From Methanogenium organophilum (lineage in GTDB: Archaea > Halobacteriota > Methanomicrobia > Methanomicrobiales > Methanomicrobiaceae), in contig NZ_CP113361.1 in the NCBI RefSeq assembly GCF_026684035.1, positions 1,426,001 through 1,490,000 on the forward strand: a stretch of DNA of 64,000 bases. Reading direction: 5' to 3'. Shown here one piece after another: positions 59,093-64,000 of this stretch. Under the pieces are notes generated by a model. That model searched no databases, was not told where the DNA came from, and saw nothing but the letters and a program-made list of their open reading frames with translations. The translations under genes and the position numbers were made by a program. Every line of letters starts with the position of its first letter. The first letter of the stretch is position 1.

Positions 59093-60241
59093 ATGATTGT
59101 GCATAGATTGTCAACCAGAAATGCGGTTTCTGCGGTTATGGTTCTCATACTGATGCTGGTGGTCATGCCGGCGGCAGCAGAGGACATCACTATCACCCGT
59201 TCGATACCCATGTCCTCCTATCTGGGGGAGGACTTCACGGTAACACTTTCGATAGAGGGGCTCGATGCCGGTGGTATCATCGAAACGCTTCCGGACGGGC
59301 TTCTGTTTGTCTCGACTGAACATCCTGCTGAACAGACGGATGTTTCCGGACAGCATGTGGTCTTTTCCGTTGTGGATGAAGAAGAAATCGTCTACACGGT
59401 GAAACCATCCCGTCTGGGGAGCCAGACGATTGACGGAATCTGGGCCGATGTCGCAGCACTGACGAATGGAACGATTGCCGGCAGCACGGTGTCAGTGTTC
59501 AGTCGTAGCGGCGGGAGCTCTTCGGATGACGATGTGGATATTGGCAGTGCCACCGTGACCGCTACACCAACGGAGAATGTGACCTCAACCCTGTCAGCCT
59601 CAGGTGATGTATGTGAAAGAACATTTACGGTCGAAGGTACGGCTGTTCGGTCGCTGACCCTGACCGGTCCGTCCTCTCTGGATGAATCTTCATTCTATGT
59701 CAGGACCATTGACTGCCCCGACGGCGTCCCGGCAGTTGAATACACTGCCTTCCAATACCTGGAGATGGATCTTACCGGCTGTTCCGACGATGATATCAGT
59801 GGGGCAATGGTCCGGTTCACGGTGGATCGCTCATGGATTGAGGAACAATCCATCTCGGAGGCGAGTATCGTTCTCATGCGCTATCACGACGGGTGGACTA
59901 CTCTCCAGACGAAACGGGTCCGTTCCGGTGACACCGATACGGTACTGATGTACGAGGCGTCCGTGCCGGGTTTCTCGGTATTTGCGATCAGCGGACGTGC
60001 ACTTACGGTGTCCACATCGGATACTACCGGAGATGGCGTGAAGGCATCGGCCACGGTTTCTGTGCCCGCTGATGCCGATGCTTCCGTTCCGCAGACCGAA
60101 GCCGCCGGTGAGACCGGAGAGACGGAATCCGCAGGTACTGCCCTTTTCGGCGGTATTGTTTTGATTTTCATCATAGTCTGTCTGCTGGGTGGGTATTGGT
60201 ACCTGAAAAAGAATGAAACCGGGAATGAGGTGGATAAATGA
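59093..60241 (+). CDS. PGF-pre-PGF domain surface protein, first gene of uptake operon 2
   Basis: 382 residues from ATG 59093 (a TTG at 59081 is in frame). Signal peptide ending 'VVMPAAAED', an N-terminal beta domain resembling a DUF11/CARDB-type repeat ('YLGEDFTVTLSIEGLDAG', 'TLPDGLLFVSTEHP'), a Ser/Asp linker, then a PGF-pre-PGF domain: 'YLEMDLTGCSDDDISGAMV', 'FTVDRSWIEEQSISEASIVL', 'GFSVFAISG'. A Thr/Ala stalk and C-terminal membrane helix ('GGIVLIFIIVCLLGGYWYL') end it. It overlaps the binding-protein gene by 4 bases (ATGA) and parallels the first gene of operon 1, suggesting a shared role beside the importer. Confidence 0.8.
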   Translation: MIVHRLSTRNAVSAVMVLILMLVVMPAAAEDITITRSIPMSSYLGEDFTVTLSIEGLDAGGIIETLPDGLLFVSTEHPAEQTDVSGQHVVFSVVDEEEIVYTVKPSRLGSQTIDGIWADVAALTNGTIAGSTVSVFSRSGGSSSDDDVDIGSATVTATPTENVTSTLSASGDVCERTFTVEGTAVRSLTLTGPSSLDESSFYVRTIDCPDGVPAVEYTAFQYLEMDLTGCSDDDISGAMVRFTVDRSWIEEQSISEASIVLMRYHDGWTTLQTKRVRSGDTDTVLMYEASVPGFSVFAISGRALTVSTSDTTGDGVKASATVSVPADADASVPQTEAAGETGETESAGTALFGGIVLIFIIVCLLGGYWYLKKNETGNEVDK

Positions 60242-61968
60242 ATATGATTCGAAGATTTCTGACCATTTCCATGGTCATCTGCGCACTCTGTCTGATGACC
60301 GTCGTTGCTCCGGCTGCAGCAGATGTGACAGAAATGACCCATGACGAGCTTGCGGGAGCGATTGTACCGTACATGGAGGCGACCTATCTGGGCGAAGACG
60401 TTATACACCTCGCACCGATTGAGATGCAGACGGCTGCATGCACCTACCTCGGCCTGCCCGGACCCGAATGGAATTCCGAGGTGCTGAGATTTGCGACATC
60501 GAATGTGGTGAAGGAAACAAACTTCTATGGTGACTACTATGTCGGCATCTTCTCCCATCTCTCGAATATGCCCCTGATGCGCATGGACGAGACCGGACAT
60601 CTCGTCGGGCTGACCGCCGACCATTACGAAGTCTCAGCCGACAACAGGCAGTGGACGTTCTATATCAAAGATGACCTCTACTGGAGTGACGGCAAGCAGG
60701 TGACGCCTGAGGATGTGGCATTCTCGTTCGAGTATCTCGGAGAGCACTGTGCCGATGCGGGATGGATCAAGGAGACCCTTGTCTCGACAAGCGTATCGGA
60801 TGAGGATAATTCAGTCACATTCACCTTTGATAGCCCCTATACGCGGATCAATCTGGAGTTTGCGACCTACAACATCATCCCGAAACATATCTGGGAGAAC
60901 ATTCCGGATCCAAATGCCTATACTGAGAGTGGGCCCTTCGTCGGCAACGGTCCCTTCTATCTGGAGGGCATTGACCTGAATGCGGCGAAACTGACATTCC
61001 AAAAGAACAACCACTGGCAGGGCAAAGAACCGTCATTCGGCACGGTGGAGGTGCACTGGTTCGCAAATGACGATGCGGCCGCCCTGGCACTTGAATCGGG
61101 AGAAGTCGATACCTACTACCGGTATGCAAAATCCTATCCGTATGCCAGTGTCGAGCGCCTGCTCGATACGGGCGAGTTCAGCACCCTTGAGGAGACGAGT
61201 ATCGGTCTGACGTTCCTTGCACCGAACCTGAAACGTGCGCCCATGAATGATCTCCAGTTCCGGGAGGCGATGGCGGACGCGATCAATTATCAGGAACTTG
61301 TCACCGTCGATACGCTCGGCTACGGCACCATCCCCAACCGCGGCTTTGTGCCGCCAGGTATGGACTACTACATCGATACCCCACAGCTCAGCTATGATCC
61401 GGAGAGTGCACGGCAGATCCTGAACGATTCGGGGTACCTTGATGAGAATAATAACGGCATCGTCGAATACAACGGCGAGGATATTGACCTCGACCTGCTG
61501 GTGCGCACCGGCTTCGAACGCGACGGCCAGCTGATAGAAGAGTACCTCGAGGCTGTCGGCATCGGCGCGACGGTTCATCAGGTCGACGCAACGACCTGGT
61601 TTGACCTTAAGGACAACTATGAGTACGACTTGACGGTAACGAGCACCACACCGTGGGGCATGCTGATGCACGCGGGATGGGGCACCGGGTACTTTGATTC
61701 CCGGAGGACCGGAAAGGGCGTACTGCATAACCTTGACGATCCGGAGTATCTCACATTATGCGACAACATTCTCGCAACGACGAACCAGGCGCAGCTGAAG
61801 ACCTACGGAGAAGAGATACAGGGATATTTCAATGATGATCTCCCGGCAATTGCCCTGTACTGGAAGAATGATGTGATTCCGTACAACCGTGCCTATACCG
61901 GATGGTATTACGAACCGCTCTTTGGCATCTACGATATCGAGACGTTCCTCAATGTCAGGCCAGTATAA
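60238..61968 (+). CDS. ABC importer solute-binding protein, Opp/Nik (family 5) type
   Basis: 576 residues: signal peptide (1-28), N-terminal helical module 'THDELAGAIVPYMEATYLG' (34-52) that matches the EF-hand module of the operon-1 binding protein but lacks its calcium loop. The family-5 solute-binding fold follows: 'GHLVGLTADHYEVSADNRQWT', 'LYWSDGKQVTPEDVAFSFEY', 'GNGPFYLEGID', 'LQFREAMADAINYQEL' and C-terminal 'FGIYDIETFLNVRPV'. Family members carry peptides, nickel or metallophore complexes; in methanogens nickel is likely but unproven. No lipobox. Coupled to the surface-protein gene before it and the methyltransferase gene after it. Confidence 0.88.
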   Translation: MNMIRRFLTISMVICALCLMTVVAPAAADVTEMTHDELAGAIVPYMEATYLGEDVIHLAPIEMQTAACTYLGLPGPEWNSEVLRFATSNVVKETNFYGDYYVGIFSHLSNMPLMRMDETGHLVGLTADHYEVSADNRQWTFYIKDDLYWSDGKQVTPEDVAFSFEYLGEHCADAGWIKETLVSTSVSDEDNSVTFTFDSPYTRINLEFATYNIIPKHIWENIPDPNAYTESGPFVGNGPFYLEGIDLNAAKLTFQKNNHWQGKEPSFGTVEVHWFANDDAAALALESGEVDTYYRYAKSYPYASVERLLDTGEFSTLEETSIGLTFLAPNLKRAPMNDLQFREAMADAINYQELVTVDTLGYGTIPNRGFVPPGMDYYIDTPQLSYDPESARQILNDSGYLDENNNGIVEYNGEDIDLDLLVRTGFERDGQLIEEYLEAVGIGATVHQVDATTWFDLKDNYEYDLTVTSTTPWGMLMHAGWGTGYFDSRRTGKGVLHNLDDPEYLTLCDNILATTNQAQLKTYGEEIQGYFNDDLPAIALYWKNDVIPYNRAYTGWYYEPLFGIYDIETFLNVRPV

Positions 61969-62767
61969 GGTGGATGAGCTCCTGGAAGGGTGGAGAGAAG
62001 GTCTCATCACCTCCACCTACTACCGTACTCTCCGGACGGACGGTACGAGTCACGATGATTTCTGGCGTGGGTTCGGGGATTATGATGCATGGAGTGCCCT
62101 GACCGGATATCCCGGCCGGATGGGAAACCGAATCTGTGAGTGCATCCCTTCCGGGGCGTCAGTTCTTGATATCGGGGCGGGGACAGGGGCACTCTCGCTT
62201 CCGCTCGCCCGACGTGGCTGTAGGGTGACTGCTCTCGATCCGTCCTCCTATCATCTGGACATGCTGCGCCGGAAGGCAACCGCAGACGGGTGTACCGGCA
62301 TCCGGTACATCGAAGATGTATGGGGTCCGTCCGCTGCCGCCACTGCGGGTCCGGTCGACTACGCGATTGCCGCATACTCGATGATCGATCCCGACCTCAG
62401 GGGTTTTCTCCAGGCAATGATCGACTGTACCGGTGTGGGGATATTTCTCGCGTACCGGGCGCGAGCCTCCGACCCCCTTGACTGTTTCGTAAGAGGGGAC
62501 GGCCCCCGGCCGGGCTCCCATTATATCACCAGCCTGCTGGATGTCATGGGATATGGCTACCGGGTTGAGTTTTTTGTGCGGGAGTTCTCCCTCCCCCTCG
62601 ATACGCTTCTCAGGAAATATCATGACGGGGAACGAACCCCGGATGAGATCCTGACCTTCCTGGATATGGAAGGAAGGGTCGTCCGGACACAGGACTCCGT
62701 AGCGGTGCGCTGCAGCGTCACCGATGCACTGATATCCGTTGCGACGAACGGCCGGACGGAGATGTGA
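61952..62767 (+). CDS. Class I SAM-dependent methyltransferase inside the importer operon
   Basis: 271 residues from ATG 61952, overlapping the binding-protein stop by 17 bases; GTG 61970 is an alternative. N-terminal helical region 'YKVDELLEGWREG' with 'HDDFWRGFGDYDAW', then the Rossmann motif I 'VLDIGAGTGALSLPLARRG', the acidic strand 2 'VTALDPSSYHLDMLRRKA', and motif IV-like 'DYAIAAYSMIDPD'. All SAM-binding residues are present. The permease GTG overlaps its stop, so it is translated in line with the transporter. Possible roles: modifying the imported chelate, its organic ligand, or a metallophore; not decidable from sequence. Confidence 0.85.
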   Translation: MSGQYKVDELLEGWREGLITSTYYRTLRTDGTSHDDFWRGFGDYDAWSALTGYPGRMGNRICECIPSGASVLDIGAGTGALSLPLARRGCRVTALDPSSYHLDMLRRKATADGCTGIRYIEDVWGPSAAATAGPVDYAIAAYSMIDPDLRGFLQAMIDCTGVGIFLAYRARASDPLDCFVRGDGPRPGSHYITSLLDVMGYGYRVEFFVREFSLPLDTLLRKYHDGERTPDEILTFLDMEGRVVRTQDSVAVRCSVTDALISVATNGRTEM

Positions 62768-63723
62768 ACGGAATGGGGTTTATTGGTGCCCGCTGCATCC
62801 GATATGCCGTCTCGTTGTTCTTTATCGTTATTCTTAACTTCCTTCTGCCGAGAGCGATGCCCGGTGATCCGGTGATGAATCTCATCGGAGAAGATACCAT
62901 GGTGACAGAGGCGACACTGGCGGCACTCAGGGCGAAACTGGGACTCGATCTCCCCATCGGTGCGCAGTTCTGGTCATATATCTCCTCTCTCTGCCACGGT
63001 GATCTGGGATATTCCTACCACCTCAATGGGCAGGTACTGGACCTCCTTCTGCCACGGATGGGCTGGACCCTCCTCTTTACCGGCATCGCGGTCGTTGCAG
63101 GTGCAGCGATAGGACTGGGTATCGGTGCCTTTGCGGGCTGGCGTCCGGAGCGAACAGGGTCACGAGTGACCTCGGTTCTCTCGCTTGCCATATCCTGCAC
63201 GCCGCCGTACTTCCTCGCCCTGCTCTTTCTCTCCCTCTTCTCCTTCCGGCTGGGGCTCTTTCCGTTCAAAGGACTCTATGACGAGCCCACCATCGGAAGC
63301 ATTGCCTGGCACCTCTTTTTGCCGGTGCTCGTCCTCACGCTCTTTGCGGCATCCCGCAACATCCTGATCATGCGGGGCAGTGTCCTTCAGGAAGGTGGGA
63401 GCCTGTACGCCCTGTACGCCCGTGCAAAGGGTTGTTCTGACCGTTTTGTCCTCTTCGGGCATGTCCTGAAGAATGCCTCCCTTCCGCTCATCACCCAGGT
63501 CGCACTCGACTTCGGCTTCATCTTCTCGGGCGCGCTGTTCGTGGAAATCGTCTTCTCCCTCAATGGTATGGGAACCCTTATTTACGATGCCGTGATGGGC
63601 CGTGACTACCCGCTCCTCCAGGGCGCCCTCCTCATTATTGCAATCACTGTCATTGCCGCGAATCTCGCTGCAGACCTCATCTGCGCGCGTATCGATCCGC
63701 GGCTCAGGGAGGCGGGACGATGA
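62764..63723 (+). CDS. DppB/NikB-type ABC transporter permease
   Basis: 319 residues, six helices. Family block at the start ('VILNFLLPRAMPGDPVMNLI'), 'LGLDLPIGAQFWSYISSLCHG', then the cytoplasmic coupling motif 'YALYARAKGCSDRFVLFGHV' region with Ala/Gly, and C-terminal 'EIVFSLNGMGTLIYDAVMGRDYPLLQG'. Start is GTG 62764 (or ATG 62773). Overlaps the next permease gene by 4 bases (ATGA). Confidence 0.92.
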   Translation: MNGMGFIGARCIRYAVSLFFIVILNFLLPRAMPGDPVMNLIGEDTMVTEATLAALRAKLGLDLPIGAQFWSYISSLCHGDLGYSYHLNGQVLDLLLPRMGWTLLFTGIAVVAGAAIGLGIGAFAGWRPERTGSRVTSVLSLAISCTPPYFLALLFLSLFSFRLGLFPFKGLYDEPTIGSIAWHLFLPVLVLTLFAASRNILIMRGSVLQEGGSLYALYARAKGCSDRFVLFGHVLKNASLPLITQVALDFGFIFSGALFVEIVFSLNGMGTLIYDAVMGRDYPLLQGALLIIAITVIAANLAADLICARIDPRLREAGR

Positions 63724-64000
63724 CCGGGGTAAACCGATGGGCGGTACTGCTCCTCGTCTGCTTCATCGTCATGGCGCTGATCCCCGGGGTTCTTGCCCCC
63801 TATGGACCGAAGGAGCGTTCCTATCCGTACCAGGACCCGTCTCCCGAACACCTCCTCGGAACAGATGACATCGGGACAGATATCCTGACCGAGGTGATCT
63901 ACAGCGCCCGCATCTCACTTTTTGTCGGCTTTGCCGCAGCGGCGCTTGCAACAGGAATTGGTCTTTGTATCGGGATCACGGCCGGGTACCTCAGGGGCGG
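63720..64000 (+). CDS. DppC/NikC-type ABC transporter permease, partial
   Basis: About 93 residues to the window edge. 'ALIPGVLAPYGPKER', 'PSPEHLLGTDDIGTDILTEV' and 'SARISLFVGFAAAALATGIG' are the classical N-terminal landmarks of the second permease in Opp/Dpp/Nik transporters (~280 residues). The rest and the expected two ATPase genes lie beyond the window. Confidence 0.92.
   Translation, partial: MTGVNRWAVLLLVCFIVMALIPGVLAPYGPKERSYPYQDPSPEHLLGTDDIGTDILTEVIYSARISLFVGFAAAALATGIGLCIGITAGYLRG

Noticed and set aside
60238-61968. Peptide transporter as a firm functional call
   Set aside because: Family-5 binding proteins carry peptides, nickel or metallophores; nothing in the sequence decides, so only the family is stated.

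Overview
The window is archaeal and almost certainly from a hydrogenotrophic methanogen of the order Methanomicrobiales. It carries a complete F420-reducing hydrogenase operon (frhADGB), the archaeal GTP cyclohydrolase MptA, RNA polymerase subunit L, aIF2 beta with a C-terminal TRAM domain, a class III signal-peptide archaellin, PGF-CTERM and PGF-pre-PGF surface proteins, TATA-like boxes close to start codons, and no encoded tRNA CCA. I cannot name the genus from sequence alone. No insertion sequence, CRISPR array, rRNA or replication origin was seen.

Layout. 1-2.1 kb: TRIC-type channel (partial) and a GbsR/MarR regulator overlapping a CPBP membrane protease. 2.4-6.3 kb: secreted SIMPL protein, two unrecognised proteins and an LCMT/TcmP-like methyltransferase. 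6.6-10.9 kb: two secreted beta-propeller proteins, divergent from a membrane-anchored two-wHTH regulator. 11.1-14.1 kb: a Tfx-like HTH protein starting an operon of four paralogous small membrane proteins with a shared N-terminal GWCPN motif. 14.1-18.3 kb: four minus-strand surface-protein genes (three lipoproteins), each preceded by a copy of the same ~48-bp hairpin element. 18.4-20.1 kb: a decayed zone with a frameshifted FilR1-type regulator and a remnant of an Mrp/ApbC ATPase. 20.1-23.3 kb: an HTH-FHA fusion protein, a transmembrane Hanks-type kinase and a secreted protein. 23.6-27.1 kb: intact Mrp ATPase, TIM-barrel protein, dodecin, lipoprotein.

27.4-43.3 kb is the housekeeping core: tRNA-Asn, M24 peptidase plus methionine aminopeptidase, AAA ATPase, PhnP-like MBL hydrolase, rpoL, aIF2 beta, purL, a response regulator with PAS/GAF, ilvC, mptA and frhADGB. 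frhADGB makes reduced F420 from H2 for methanogenesis and has a leader region with strong palindromes. 43.4-51 kb holds membrane and surface proteins, DUF2124, an archaellin without other archaellum genes nearby, an AI-2E-type transporter, MoaE/MoaD, a GNAT acetyltransferase and a DUF308 protein.

51.1-64 kb is an envelope and uptake region. A 1130-residue surface protein has two CARDB-DUF3344 units whose DUF3344 DNA is nearly identical. Two consecutive ABC-importer operons follow. Each begins with a secreted, membrane-anchored protein, then a solute-binding protein carrying the same small N-terminal helical module (an intact EF-hand/dockerin-like loop in the first, degenerate in the second). 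The first importer is of the iron/cobalamin type, the second of the Opp/Nik type, and the second has a SAM methyltransferase gene translationally coupled between the binding protein and the permeases. This paired, possibly docked uptake arrangement is the best candidate in the window for an undescribed system.
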